Positions 1 through 9,224 are shown, numbered from the stretch's first letter. The stretch: DNA of 47,471 nucleotides from Aggregatilineales bacterium (GCA_030834905.1 JAUQWZ010000015.1:1-47471); one strand, 5' to 3'. A program made the numbers and translations. Notes: generated from the sequence alone by a model not told the origin.

Positions 1-136
1 ACTCAGGTGAAACACGCAGACCCATAAATCCACTCCCTGTTCCAGGAGCAAATTGTCAGGCGAGAAAACCAGGGCGGTCAATCCGTTCCCGCAACGTTCC
101 ACAACTTGGCCAAAATCACAGCTTCGGGCCGATTAG

Positions 137-253
137 GCCTACCAGGACGAACAGCTGGCGGATATCAACCCCGCCGATCTCATCGTCGCCACGCGCGTGC
201 TGAAAGCGTTTCTCACCGGCCCCCATCAGGGAAAGCCCGACCTGCACATCTAG
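137..253 (+). pseudogene. Possible C-terminal gene remnant, unidentified
   Basis: A short frame here reads as an ordinary helical protein tail (it contains [16 protein letters not shown]) and ends at TAG 251-253. It has no start codon, and an in-frame TAG lies just upstream at about 134. The composition loosely resembles the last helix of MarR-type regulators, but that is only an impression. It is most likely debris from a gene broken by rearrangement. Confidence 0.2.
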
Positions 254-357
254 CTACAATACCGTTCTTTGAGAAGCCTCCCAGCCCCTATCGGGTCCAC
301 CTCTTGTTCCAAAGCGACATAGCAGTCGGTTATCGGGTAAGTGGTTCTGGTGTTCAT
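250..357 (-). CDS. Small ORF with strong ribosome site, probably the 5' stub of a lost gene
   Basis: A 35-residue frame begins at ATG 357-355, preceded by GGAGG about six bases upstream, so the start looks real. The peptide (starting [11 protein letters not shown]) matches no family I recognise, and it has no membrane segment or metal motif. It probably represents the beginning of a gene whose body was replaced by the flanking debris. From here to 574 I see nothing further that is convincing. Confidence 0.25.
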   Translation of the reverse strand: MNTRTTYPITDCYVALEQEVDPIGAGRLLKERYCS

Positions 358-574
358 GACGATCCTCCGCAGCCAAACTCCGCGGAAGATCGAAATCCGG
401 CCTCCGGGGAGAACGCGCTCCCCGAGTGAGTTCCTCCGAGCCCAGACCCAGTGGGCGGGTGTCCGGTGAAATGAGGGGCACTCCACCACCCACTATGACC
501 GTTATTTTGCTGTGCAAAGCCTTTGTCGGCAGGCGCTGTCTCGCGTGCTTCGCAGATTAATGGCGGCTAATTTC

Positions 575-1390
575 CTAGCGTTCGTGGACAAAGGGTATCC
601 ATAGTTTGACTGCGGCGATGGCGACGAAGCCGAGATAGGATTCCTTGGTCTTGTCGTAGCGCGTTGCGATGCGCCGACAATTCTTGAGCTTGTTGAAGAG
701 GCGCTCGATCTGATTTCGCCATTTGTATTTGGCTTTGTCGTGTGGGATCGGATCGCGCCTGTTGCTCTTTGACGGGATGACAGCCTCGACGTTGGCGCTG
801 GCGATCTCTTCGCGAATGGCGTCGGCGTCATAGCCCTTGTCGGCGAGGAATGCCTCGATCCGGTCGGAGACCATCCGGAACAATGGCGCAAAGCCCTGGG
901 TGTCGTGCGTTTGCCCGGGTGTCAGAACGAAGCCGAGCGGGCGGCCTTTTCGCATCACAGCCGGCATGGAGCTTGGAGGTGAAGCCGCCGCGCGATCGGC
1001 CAAGCGCCTCGGCCTCCTGAGTCCCCTTTTTATGCCGACCGCACAATGATGGGCCCGGACAACGGTGCTATCGATCATGTCGGCGCTTCGATCCCGCTCG
1101 ACCAGTTCAGCCAGCGTTTCGAGCATCGCCTCGAACCCGCCGGTCTCGACCCATCGTCGGTAACGGCGGAAGTCGCTGTTCCATTTGCCGTATTCGTCAG
1201 GCAGATGTCGCCATTGCGCGCCCGTGCGCGCCATCCACATCATGCCCTCGAAATAACGTCGATTGTCATGAGCAGGGCGGCATCCGCGCCCCCGTTCAGC
1301 AGGAAGAAGCGGACCGATCAGCGCCCATTCCTCGTCCGTCAAACCAATCCGTTCGCCCAAGGCTGCCTCCAAATGGAAGCCTTGAATCAA
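575..1390 (-). pseudogene. IS5-family DDE transposase with a locally frameshifted middle
   Basis: The family N-terminus is present (LTDEEWALIGPLLP). The expected DDE residues are in DMIDSTVVRAHH, LADKGYDADAI and NQIERLFNKLKN. The only open start is a TTG at 1390. About 28 codons (roughly positions 956-1035) are read in the wrong frame. The sensible family sequence, with GTQEAEALGRSRGGF, lies in the -1 frame between two A-runs. Relative to that sequence one A is missing at the first run and one extra A is present at the second, so the two shifts cancel. The first run (A AAA AGG) resembles the slippery sites that IS427-type elements use to join orfA and orfB. A plain reading therefore gives a scrambled segment, and activity is doubtful. 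Confidence 0.7.
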
Positions 1391-1429
1391 AACCGGATTC
1401 CTCAGTCAACCCTTGTCCATGAGCGCTAG
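575..1429 (-). mobile_element. IS5-family (IS427-like) insertion sequence
   Basis: The element is about 855 bp and bounded by imperfect terminal inverted repeats. Reading inward, the left end is CTAGCGTTCGTGGACAAA and the right end is CTAGCGCTCATGGACAAG. A CTAG tetranucleotide sits at each outer edge, and IS427-group elements favour insertion at CTAG/TA. The one transposase gene fills nearly the whole element, and its stop codon TAG is formed by the left CTAG. The size and end structure fit the group well. Confidence 0.8.
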
Positions 1430-1557
1430 CTTGAGTGCGGGGGGTTCACTTTGCCGTTCGTGCGTCATGCCGACCTTCTGCAGAAGGCCGGCACGACGCG
1501 TTTCGCGCAAGCGGCAATCTTGCCGCGGATGGTGATGAGTAAGGCTCCGGTGCGCAA

Positions 1558-1856
1558 TGAAGGCGAATCTCATATCGCTTCCCTCGCGAAGAAGGCTGCG
1601 GCCTTCTTTAGGATGTCGCGCTCCGCCTTCAGCTTCGCGACTTCCTTGCGCAGCCGGTCAATCTCAAGCTGCTCCGGCTTCATCTGTCCGTAGGCCGGTA
1701 GAACGCACGCTGCGGATCGGCGCCGAGTTCCCGAATTTATTTGCGCAGCACGTTCTGGTGCAGATCCAGATCACGGGCTGCCTGCGCCACCGCAACGCCC
1801 TTCACCAGCCTCACCGCCTCAAGCTTGAGCTTGCGGCTGAACTTCCTTCTTCGCAT
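1558..1856 (-). pseudogene. IS3-family orfA remnant with the first codons of orfB
   Basis: From ATG 1856-1854 the reverse strand gives MRRRKFSRKLKLEAVRLV, then AQAARDLDLHQNVLRK. This is the helix-turn-helix start of IS3-family OrfA (IS511/IS407-like). A TAA replaces the expected tryptophan after LRK. A later frameshift is followed by the usual leucine-zipper end, LEIDRLRKEVAKLKAERD then ILKKAAAFFA. OrfA ends with an ATGA overlap, and OrfB begins MRFAFI, but the text then loses all family resemblance. It is inactive. Confidence 0.75.
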
Positions 1857-1964
1857 TCCCACTCTCCAGTTCCGTCAAAACACCTTGTCTCGGTGTCCAC
1901 GAAACCGGCAGCAGGCCAAACCGCCAACATTGAGGGGGTTAGTTCTTCATGTCGCCAAAGGGGG

Positions 1965-2921
1965 TCAATCCCCGGAGTCGCTTGACAGGAATGTCAGTTG
2001 CTTCTCCAACTCAGGGAGGGCCTGGTAGAGATCGGCGACGAGGCCGTAGTCGGCGACTTGGAAGATGGGGGCCTCCTCGTCCTTGTTGATGGCGACGATG
2101 ATCTTGGAGTCCTTCATGCCGGCGAGATGCTGGATCGCGCCGGAGATGCCGACTGCAATGTAGAGCTGCGGCGCCACCACTTTGCCGGTCTGCCCCACCT
2201 GCCAGTCGTTCGGCGCGTAGCCGGCATCGACCGCCGCGCGCGAGGCGCCAATGGCCGCGCCCAGCTTGTCCGCAACCGGCTCGATATATTTGGTGAAGTT
2301 CTCGCGGCTCTGCATGGCGCGGCCGCCGGAGATGATGATCTTGGCCGAAGCGAGCTCAGGCCGCTCGCTCTTGGAGAGCTCCTCGCCGACAAAGCTCGAG
2401 ATAGCCGGCGCCTCCGCCACCTTCGCCTCCTCGATTGGCGCATTGCCGCCCTCGCCTGTCGCTGGGAAGGCGGCAGTGCGCACTGTAACCACCTTCTTCT
2501 TATCCTTCGACTTCACCGTCTGAATGGCGTTACCGGCATAGATTGTCCGCTCAAAGGTGTCGGGCCCGTCGACCTTGAGGATGTCGGAGATCTGCATAAC
2601 GTCAAGGAGCGCGGCGACGCGGGGCATGAAGTTCTTGCCCGAGGTGGTCGCCGCCGCGATGATCGCGTCATACGGTTCGGCGAGCGACAAGATGAGCGCG
2701 GCAAGCGGCTCGGCGAGCGCATGCTCGTAAGCGGCATCGTCGACAACGAGGACCTTGCCGACGCCGTCGAGCTTGGCGGCCGCTTCGGCCGCCGGCTGGC
2801 AGTCCATGCCCGCAACGAGGATATGCACGTTGCCGCCCATCGCCTTCGCGGCCGTGAGCGTCTTATTGGTCGCGTCCTTGAGCGTCGTGTTGTCGTGCTC
2901 GGCAATCAAAAGCGTGGTCAT
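1965..2921 (-). CDS. etfA: Electron transfer flavoprotein alpha subunit
   Basis: ETF alpha binds FAD and passes electrons from acyl-CoA and N-methyl dehydrogenases to ETF-ubiquinone oxidoreductase. At 318 residues it has the family's length. The N-terminus [11 protein letters not shown] and the C-terminal FAD domain are clear (ISGGRAMQ, then [20 protein letters not shown], with [18 protein letters not shown] near the end). Its ATG overlaps the etfB stop (TGATG), so the pair is translationally coupled. The last eleven residues ([11 protein letters not shown]) are unlike the usual ending just after ELEK, and the stop lies at the border of the IS3 remnant, so the 3' end was probably replaced. 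It is the housekeeping ETF type rather than nitrogen-fixation FixB. The nearby DMGDH-like enzyme is a plausible electron donor. Confidence 0.93.
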   Translation of the reverse strand: MTTLLIAEHDNTTLKDATNKTLTAAKAMGGNVHILVAGMDCQPAAEAAAKLDGVGKVLVVDDAAYEHALAEPLAALILSLAEPYDAIIAAATTSGKNFMPRVAALLDVMQISDILKVDGPDTFERTIYAGNAIQTVKSKDKKKVVTVRTAAFPATGEGGNAPIEEAKVAEAPAISSFVGEELSKSERPELASAKIIISGGRAMQSRENFTKYIEPVADKLGAAIGASRAAVDAGYAPNDWQVGQTGKVVAPQLYIAVGISGAIQHLAGMKDSKIIVAINKDEEAPIFQVADYGLVADLYQALPELEKQLTFLSSDSGD

Positions 2922-3673
2922 CAGAAGACTCCGGCTTCGTTCTTGAGTTTACCGACAAGATCGGCGACGCACGCAACCTTTACCCCCGCCTGCCGCTTCG
3001 GCGGTTCCGTGGTCTTGACCACTTCAAGGCGCGGCGCGACATCGACGCCGTAATCGCCCGGCACCTTCTCGTCGACCGGCTTCTTCTTCGCCTTCATGAT
3101 GTTCGGCAGCGACGCATAACGCGGCTCGTTGAGGCGCAGATCGGTGGTGACGATCGCCGGCTTGTTGAGCTTCACCGTCTGTAAGCCCCCGTCAACCTCT
3201 CGGGTGACCAGGAACGCACTGTCCTCGACGGCGATCTTCGAGGCAAAGGTGCCCTGTGGCCAGCCGAGCAATGCCGCCAGCATCTGTCCGGTCTGGTTGC
3301 AATCGTCGTCAATCGCCTGCTTGCCCAGTATCACAAGGCCCGGTTGCACCGCCTCGACCACACCCTTAAGGATCTTCGCCACTGCAAGCGGTTCTACCGC
3401 GCTCTCGACCTTTACCAGGATCCCGCGGTCGGCGCCCATGGCGAGCGCGGTGCGGATCGTCTCCTGCGCCTGCTGCGGCCCGATCGAGACGATCACCACG
3501 TCGCTCGCCTTGCCGGCCTCCTTCAGGCGCAAAGCTTCCTCGACCGCGATCTCGTCAAACGGGTTCATCGACATCTTCACATTCGAAAGCTCAACCCCCG
3601 AACCGTCCGACTTCACCCGGACCTTCACATTGGAATCCACCACCCGCTTCACGGGCACGAGCACTTTCATCAA
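2921..3673 (-). CDS. etfB: Electron transfer flavoprotein beta subunit
   Basis: This 250-residue ETF beta subunit, which carries the AMP and helps form the electron-transfer dimer, begins [12 protein letters not shown]. It contains the recognition-loop region with [18 protein letters not shown] and the ending [15 protein letters not shown], both typical of alphaproteobacterial EtfB. Two adjacent ATGs (3673 and 3670) are possible starts. It lies just upstream of etfA and overlaps it by one base. About 130 bases upstream ends a small ORF that follows the DMGDH-like gene on the same strand, so one transcript could cover all of them, although the spacer could also hold a separate promoter. Confidence 0.94.
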   Translation of the reverse strand: MMKVLVPVKRVVDSNVKVRVKSDGSGVELSNVKMSMNPFDEIAVEEALRLKEAGKASDVVIVSIGPQQAQETIRTALAMGADRGILVKVESAVEPLAVAKILKGVVEAVQPGLVILGKQAIDDDCNQTGQMLAALLGWPQGTFASKIAVEDSAFLVTREVDGGLQTVKLNKPAIVTTDLRLNEPRYASLPNIMKAKKKPVDEKVPGDYGVDVAPRLEVVKTTEPPKRQAGVKVACVADLVGKLKNEAGVF

Positions 3674-3802
3674 AATACTAACTCCCGTTCCGATACGAAA
3701 ACTCGCTTACAACCAGTTGTTCTAGCGTTAGCGGCGAGATCTTTAGCCACCAATCAACGTTGCCGAAGGCAGCTGTGTGGCGTCAAAATTCGGAATCATC
3801 CG

Positions 3803-4003
3803 TTATGCCTTAGAGTCTGCGTCGAAACTCATGATGGAGGAGCTAAGCGCCGCGTGAGCGGCGTCACGGTGCGGCGTAAATGAAAGCTTTGGCTTCCAAA
3901 TAGGCTTTGACAACCGCCTGGCACCCGCCACGAAGCCCCGGCTATTGATCCCCACGTTGACACGCGTCGACAATACGAACATGTCCGGACGGAGCATTGT
4001 CAT
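3803..4003 (-). CDS. Small ORF coupled to the DMGDH-like gene, probable truncated gene
   Basis: The start ATG (4003-4001) follows GAGGAG by a few bases, and that ribosome site lies at the very end of the upstream flavoenzyme gene, ten bases from its stop. Translation coupling looks genuine. The 66-residue product begins MTMLRPDMFVLSTRVNVG and ends in a low-complexity, shadow-like stretch. This suggests a real gene start joined to unrelated or shifted sequence. I recognise no family. The 130 bases between its stop and etfB hold no other gene. Confidence 0.35.
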   Translation of the reverse strand: MTMLRPDMFVLSTRVNVGINSRGFVAGARRLSKPIWKPKLSFTPHRDAAHAALSSSIMSFDADSKA

Positions 4004-4013
4004 GATCTCCTCT

Positions 4014-6395
4014 TCAGCTACTGACACGCAGGCTCTCTGGATCATGCGGGGTACGCTCCAGAATACTTACGGGTAGTCTGTTGCCTCGCACCAAGCAGTT
4101 GATCGTCTTGCCACCCCGCACCAAATCATCCTTCACGGATGCAAACGCGATGCCCGAACCTACGGACGGCCCATAGGTCGACGAATGGACGAATCCAACC
4201 ACGTCATTGCCGTCGAACAAGAGATCGCCAATTTCGGGGGGAGATCCATCGAGATCGAACGATATGTGGACGAGGCGATAGGGCACGGGCCGTGCCGTAT
4301 CAAGGATCGCGCGGCGACCAATGAAGCCTTCCTTACTCGGATCGACGAAGCGGCTGAGGCCAGCTGAAGTTGCTGTCTGACTTGTGTTGAAGTCTGCGCC
4401 CCAGATTGGCCACCCGGCCTCGAGCCGCAGGGTGTCGTACGCCTTAAATCCAAAATCAACTATTTGGAATTCCTCGCCCGCGGCCGCAAGCGCTTCGTAG
4501 ATACCTATCTGATATTCGAGAGGGTGGTGAAGCTCCCATCCAAGCTCGCCGACCATATTGAAGCGCAATGCGCGCGCGCGACCGAACGCAATATCGATAT
4601 CTGCAACCGTCAACCAAGGGAAATCGTCATTGGACAATTTCGCTTCGCTCACTTTGGCGAGCACTTCGCGGGCTCTTGGCCCTGACAACAGCAGCGCTCC
4701 ATAGCGACCGGTGACATTCTCAAGCTGTACGCTTCCGTCCCTCGGTAATTGTTCATTCATCCAAGAGTAATGGTGCAGCTCCGCTTGCGGAGCAGCAGTC
4801 AAATAGAAGCGATTAGGCTCAACGCGCGCGATTGTCGTGAAGCACATCACTTGACCGCGCTCATTCAGCATGGGTGTGGAAACAATACTCCCGACGGCGG
4901 GGAGACGACGGGCGCAGAGCCGATCAAGAAAGGTACTGGCGGCCGGTCCAGATACTTCATACTTCGCAAGCGCCGTGAGATCGAGAATGCCAACGCTTTT
5001 GCGCACATCTAGTGCTTCGGCGCGCGCCTCCTCGACGCCGTTTGAACGCGCATTGCCTCGCGAGAACCACATAGGCGTTTCCCACCCAAGCTGGGCTGAG
5101 AAATGCGCCCCTTTAGCCTTGAGGCGATCGTAAAGCGCGCTAGCCCGCGCAGGCCGACCCGCTAACCGTTCCCCTGAGAGATCAACAGTTCCGAAGACAT
5201 GCGCTTCGCTCAGCATGGCGCGAATAAACCGCTTGTTGGCGTAGCAGCCGAAGCGACTCGCATACAGCATAGAGACGTCGACGCTCGGACTGCCTTCGAT
5301 CAGCCATTCGGCGGCGACATGCCCCAGTGCGGCTGCCTGGCTAATGCCGTTGGCGAATCCCGCCGATATGTGAACGTTTCGCAGTCCAGGTATGGGACCA
5401 ATCAGGCCCTGCAAATCGGGGGTTCGACTCGTTGGACCACAGATCTCGGTCTTAATCCCAACCCGGCCGAGCGCAGGAACGCGCGCCATTGCGGATTCGA
5501 GACTATGAGCGCCCCGTTCGAGATCCACCGGAAAAAGCTCTTGACCAAAGTCGTCAGGAATTCCGTCGAGGAAGCAGTACGGTGTATGCGGCTCGTGCAC
5601 GCCAATGAGCAAACCATTACGCTCCTGGCGAACATAGAACGGGACCGCGAAGTCGCGCAGCATCGGCACCTTGCGATCAAGTTGCCTGAGCTCCGGCACC
5701 TCATCGGTGACAAGGTATTGACGTTCGGTCGGCACAATTGGAATGTGTGCACCCGCCATGCGCGCAACGACCGGCGACCAAAAGCCAGCGGCAATCACCA
5801 CGTACTCGGTGATGATATCGCCTTTGTCAGTGCCGACCTTCCATTCCCCATTCAACTGCTCGGTAAGACCAGTAACTTTGGTATGACGATAGATCTCCGC
5901 GCCCTTGGCGCGCGATGCGCGAGCGAAAGCGTGGGTCGTCATGCTCGGATCAAGCACCCCCTCGTCAGGTACGTAGGCTGCGCCAAGAATACCGTCGAGT
6001 TCCATCAGGGGATGCAGCTTCTTAATCTCGTCCGGCCCGATCATGTGATAATCAATGCCGACCGCTCGGGCGCTTTCCGTGCGGCTCGCATATCGCTCAA
6101 GCAGATCATTTGTTTTTGCGATCAGGATTGATCCCGTGCGGGTCCAACCGAGATGCTCGCCCGTCTCGTTCTCCATTTCGCGATAGAGCTTATAAGCGAG
6201 CACATTGAACTGGTTGACGGCTCGATTACCGTCAGCAAGAGAGACGTTTCCAGCAGCGTGCCAAGTCGTTCCCGCGGTGAGGTCCATGCGCTCGATCAGC
6301 ACCACATCCGTCCAACCGTTCTTGGCCAAGTAGTAGAGGATGCTACAACCGATGACACCTCCGCCGATCACGACGACACGGGCATGACTCTTCAT
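4014..6395 (-). CDS. FAD-dependent dimethylglycine/sarcosine dehydrogenase-like enzyme with GcvT domain
   Basis: A two-part enzyme of 793 residues. Residues 1-370 form a DAO-type FAD domain with the dinucleotide motif VVVIGGGVIG near the N-terminus and GTTWHAAG at about 42-49. The histidine in WHAAG is the site of covalent FAD attachment in dimethylglycine dehydrogenases. Residues about 430-780 form the GcvT/aminomethyltransferase folate domain plus its C-terminal barrel (GELGWELHHP, KAYDTLRLEAGWPIWG). Family members remove N-methyl or similar groups from glycine derivatives, pass the C1 unit to tetrahydrofolate and send electrons to ETF, which is encoded downstream on the same strand. I chose the ATG at 6395 because GGGAG lies seven bases before it; a weaker ATG is at 6413. 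The exact substrate is not decided by sequence. Confidence 0.85.
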   Translation of the reverse strand: MKSHARVVVIGGGVIGCSILYYLAKNGWTDVVLIERMDLTAGTTWHAAGNVSLADGNRAVNQFNVLAYKLYREMENETGEHLGWTRTGSILIAKTNDLLERYASRTESARAVGIDYHMIGPDEIKKLHPLMELDGILGAAYVPDEGVLDPSMTTHAFARASRAKGAEIYRHTKVTGLTEQLNGEWKVGTDKGDIITEYVVIAAGFWSPVVARMAGAHIPIVPTERQYLVTDEVPELRQLDRKVPMLRDFAVPFYVRQERNGLLIGVHEPHTPYCFLDGIPDDFGQELFPVDLERGAHSLESAMARVPALGRVGIKTEICGPTSRTPDLQGLIGPIPGLRNVHISAGFANGISQAAALGHVAAEWLIEGSPSVDVSMLYASRFGCYANKRFIRAMLSEAHVFGTVDLSGERLAGRPARASALYDRLKAKGAHFSAQLGWETPMWFSRGNARSNGVEEARAEALDVRKSVGILDLTALAKYEVSGPAASTFLDRLCARRLPAVGSIVSTPMLNERGQVMCFTTIARVEPNRFYLTAAPQAELHHYSWMNEQLPRDGSVQLENVTGRYGALLLSGPRAREVLAKVSEAKLSNDDFPWLTVADIDIAFGRARALRFNMVGELGWELHHPLEYQIGIYEALAAAGEEFQIVDFGFKAYDTLRLEAGWPIWGADFNTSQTATSAGLSRFVDPSKEGFIGRRAILDTARPVPYRLVHISFDLDGSPPEIGDLLFDGNDVVGFVHSSTYGPSVGSGIAFASVKDDLVRGGKTINCLVRGNRLPVSILERTPHDPESLRVSS

Positions 6396-6744
6396 CTGGA
6401 TACTCCCAATCATTTTGAAGGCTCTTCGCCGGCGGCGAGAAGAACAGTTGCATACGCGGACATGCCGACGCGCACCCGCCCAAGCAGCGTCAGGAATTCA
6501 CCCTGCAAAAAATTGACAGATCGACATCTGCAAGCGTGCTCGCGCGAGAGCCTGTATAGGCCTTAGCACCGCGATCAAGCCGAATGATCGACTCGACCCC
6601 TTGGCAAGAAAGTGATCTACCCAACCGACAGCTCCTTGTACGCGCCTTCGACCGGCCACTGGCGGGAGAATGGCAGAAGTGCCGCTCGACCGCAATACAA
6701 AAGTGTAGACAGCACGACACACAAACAAATCGGCAGGCCTTTTA

Positions 6745-7511
6745 TGTCGCTGCCGCGTGGCCGCGTCGCCTCCTGCAACAATCGCCGGGCAATCGGCGCC
6801 GCATCGAGCGTCTCCCAGCGTCTGCTGCCGGGGCAGACCCTCGACAGCTTCGAGTTCGAGGCCGTGCGATGATCTCCAAGGCGCAGGTCATGGCCATCAC
6901 CGACGGCGACGGCTGGCTCGAAAAGGGCGCCAACCTTCCGGGGGAGAGCCATCTCTCCGCAGCTGCGCGCCAGAATGCTTGCTGGCGGCTGCTTTCGGGT
7001 GACGACTGGCGCGTCTGCCGGACCGTCGGGCCTGTTCCTTCGTGGTGCCGATCGCAAGATGATCCGCTACCAGTCGGGCAGTCCGGCGAAGACCGAACTG
7101 CGCTGTCGGCTAGGCTCGACCATTCTGTGCTCTATGCGCGTTCCACGGCTGTTCGAGGATCTGTCGCTCGCCCGTTTCGATGGCCGCTTTCCCCGCCTCT
7201 TCGACAAGCTCACCCGCGAGCAACTGCTCATTCTCAACGACTTCGGAACCCACAGCCTCACCGACCAGCAGCGCTTCCAGCTGTTCGAAATCGTCGAGAA
7301 ACCGCTATCGGGGCAATCCACCCTGATCACTGCCCAATTCCCGGTGGCCAAGTGGCATGACCTGATCGCAGACCCCACTGTCGCCGACGCCATTCTCGAC
7401 CGGGTCGTTCACAATGCACACCGCAGCGCACTTCAGGGCGACAGCATGCGAAAGAAAAAAGCAGCGCCCCTCTTGACCGGCAGCGAAAACGGCGAAATCA
7501 ATCACCAATGA
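6745..7511 (+). pseudogene. istB: Decayed IS21-type istB, apparently a hybrid of two lineages
   Basis: The first part contains [21 protein letters not shown], the segment before the Walker A loop in one istB lineage, but the Walker motif itself is lost. The second part carries the sequence of a different istB lineage: [20 protein letters not shown], then [18 protein letters not shown] and [20 protein letters not shown]. The frame changes near 7130-7145, where SVLYA and VPRLF lie in different frames. The last 380 bases stay open and end at TGA 7509-7511. No istA is present. Confidence 0.7.
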
Positions 7512-7546
7512 CGACAATCAGGCACACGAGGACCATCGCCGCCAAG

Positions 7547-7600
7547 CTGTCCGCAACTTAGTGAAACTACTGTCCGCGACTTAGCGGAATCCCTGTCCGG
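7547..7600 (+). repeat. IS21-type terminal repeats
   Basis: The word CTGTCCGC(A/G)ACTTAG occurs at 7547 and again at 7570, and CTGTCCGG follows at 7592, a spacing of 22-23 bases. Multiple short direct repeats inside the end are typical of IS21-family elements. Lying just after the istB relic, they probably mark its right end. Confidence 0.55.
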
Positions 7601-7979
7601 CTTTTGCAAAATACGCAGTTCGTCCTGCTGCGGCGGGAGGGCTACCCGTCGGGGATCAACCTCTTCCGAGAGGAAGGGACGCTTCGCAAGCGCCGGGCCC
7701 GGCGACGAGCGGTTGGCACGCGAGCGAAAATGTTGGGTGGATCGCGGTAGACGTTCGACGAGCCGCCGAACATCGAAAGTGCGGCCCTCCCTCTCCCTTC
7801 TCCTCAGGAATGCTGCGCGAATGCGCGCCGTATCGGGCGCGCACGAAGGGCAAGACGGAGAGCGGCGTCGTGAAGAAGAACGCGATTGCGGGGCATTCTT
7901 TCACGAGCTGGGCGGCCTTCGAGACGGATCTCGCCCGGTAGGATTGCCGATTGCGCCGTGCCATGCCGACATGGGCAAT
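7601..7979. other. Gene-free stretch, unidentified debris
   Basis: Open frames on both strands here have shadow-like, arginine-rich composition and no recognisable family. It lies between two IS21 remnants and is most likely fragmentary DNA. Confidence 0.4.
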
Positions 7980-8185
7980 TAGCTGGTGATGATGGTTGAA
8001 CGACGCCCGTAGCGATCCTTGAGGAATTCGAGGAGGTCATGACAGGCTTGGTCGTCGAGCGGCTCCAGGCCCCAATCGTCGAGGATCAGCAGTTGCACAC
8101 TGCCGTGCTTGCGCAGCAGGCGGGATAGCGACCACACGGCGCGATCAGGAACAACGTCCCGGCCGCGCTCATGAAATCGGCCCAC
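7980..8185 (-). pseudogene. istB: Second istB fragment (IS21 family)
   Basis: The reverse strand encodes the central AAA+ segment of an IstB helper ATPase. It contains [16 protein letters not shown] with the Walker B aspartates, followed by [12 protein letters not shown]. The 5' end is degraded and the frame stops right after STIITS, where the family continues with QLPV. Its lineage differs from that of the istB relic at 6745-7511, so at least two IS21 elements once inserted here. Confidence 0.65.
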
Positions 8186-8507
8186 GCAGCCATCCCGTGT
8201 TGCTGATCAAGGCCGGACTCTAGCGCCAGCCGAGAGCGCATTGGGGAGCGGTCCATCCGCCGGCAGGGTAACCTATAGGCGAGGACAAATCGGGGAGCAC
8301 GTTACTCAGGCAGCCGGCTATGCCCCCCCGAGGAAGTCGACCCTGCTCTAGATGCCATTGAACGCATTCGCCGCCGCAACTTTCCTCAAAACGGTAGACT
8401 ACCATCGGCGGAATGGGTGATCATCGAGATTGCGTCAGAGCCCTGTTTCAATGCTGTTGACAGTGGGCACGCGATGCCTCGCTGCGCAGCCAACTGCTTC
8501 GTTGCGA
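8186..8507. other. Gene-free stretch of about 320 bases
   Basis: I see no credible ORF, repeat or RNA here. The sequence lies between the istB fragment and the 3' end of the GntR regulator, both on the reverse strand. Confidence 0.4.
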
Positions 8508-9224
8508 TCACTCTGCAGCAATCGTAGGGTCATCCTCACCGATACTACTGATTTCGTTCGCCCCTGCGAATATCTCGCCATAGCCGATTTTGATGATTTC
8601 AACGATCTGTTGATAGCGGCGGCGTATATGACTTTCCATCAACCGGCCAGCCTCATCTGGGGCCCGTGAAGCGATAGCGCGCGCAATTGCAATGTGTTCC
8701 TCGCGCGAATTGCGCCGCGTACGCCTATCGATCCAACGCGCAAAATGAATCCGATTATTCACGCCGCGCAACACGTTGACGAGTTCCGGATTGCCGGTCA
8801 ACTCCGCAATCTTAATGTGGAAGGTCTCATCTTGACGGAGCAATTCAAGTTCATTGTCCAGCTCTTCCTCCGCAGACACCATTTGCATTAAGCCTTCCAG
8901 AGCCTCATCGCTTGCTCGTTCTGCTGCCAGTCTGCTGGATTGGATCTCTAGTGAACAGCGCAAATCGTAGAGGTGATATACCTCCTCGGGGTCCAGAGAC
9001 CGGCGGAAGAAACCGAGGTTGGGCTTCACCACAAGGAATCCCTCCGCCACCAGCCGATTAAGGGCTTCCCTCAACGGAGTGCGGCTGACGTTCAGTTTCG
9101 CCGCAAGTTCTACCTCATTGATTCGTTCACCTGGCTTCAAGGCATAAGTGATCGCCATCTGTTGGACACGATCATAAACTCGGCTAGCGGATCGGACCAG
9201 TTGTTGCTTAGCTTCAGTTTTCAA
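8508..9224 (-). CDS. GntR-family transcriptional regulator (FCD/FadR subfamily)
   Basis: A 238-residue regulator. Residues about 15-75 form the winged helix (KPGERINEVELAAKLNVSRT, PLREALNRLVAEGFL). Residues about 85-215 form the all-helical FCD ligand domain, with its metal-binding His/Asp pattern visible in DETFHIKIAEL and the later HIRRRYQQI. FCD regulators usually respond to small organic acids or amino-acid intermediates and control adjacent catabolic genes. Its own neighbourhood is wrecked, since the next operon upstream (9566-11240) is dead. It resembles the decayed GntR gene at 12884-13566 closely in the DNA-binding half, so the two may be paralogues. The true target is unknown, but the 18.9-19.1 kb divergent promoter is a candidate. 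Confidence 0.88.
   Translation of the reverse strand: MKTEAKQQLVRSASRVYDRVQQMAITYALKPGERINEVELAAKLNVSRTPLREALNRLVAEGFLVVKPNLGFFRRSLDPEEVYHLYDLRCSLEIQSSRLAAERASDEALEGLMQMVSAEEELDNELELLRQDETFHIKIAELTGNPELVNVLRGVNNRIHFARWIDRRTRRNSREEHIAIARAIASRAPDEAGRLMESHIRRRYQQIVEIIKIGYGEIFAGANEISSIGEDDPTIAAE

Noticed and set aside
1998..3053. A 351-codon open frame opposite etfA/etfB
   Set aside because: It is the complement of two clear genes; its composition (runs of Arg, Gly, Leu, Asp) is that of a shadow frame in GC-rich DNA.
2921..3673. etfB/etfA read as nitrogen-fixation fixA/fixB
   Set aside because: The sequences have the housekeeping ETF form ([12 protein letters not shown] and [13 protein letters not shown]), and no fixC or fixX follows.
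5199..6131. A 310-codon forward frame opposite the DMGDH-like gene
   Set aside because: No protein-like motifs; the reverse strand encodes the flavoenzyme without interruption.
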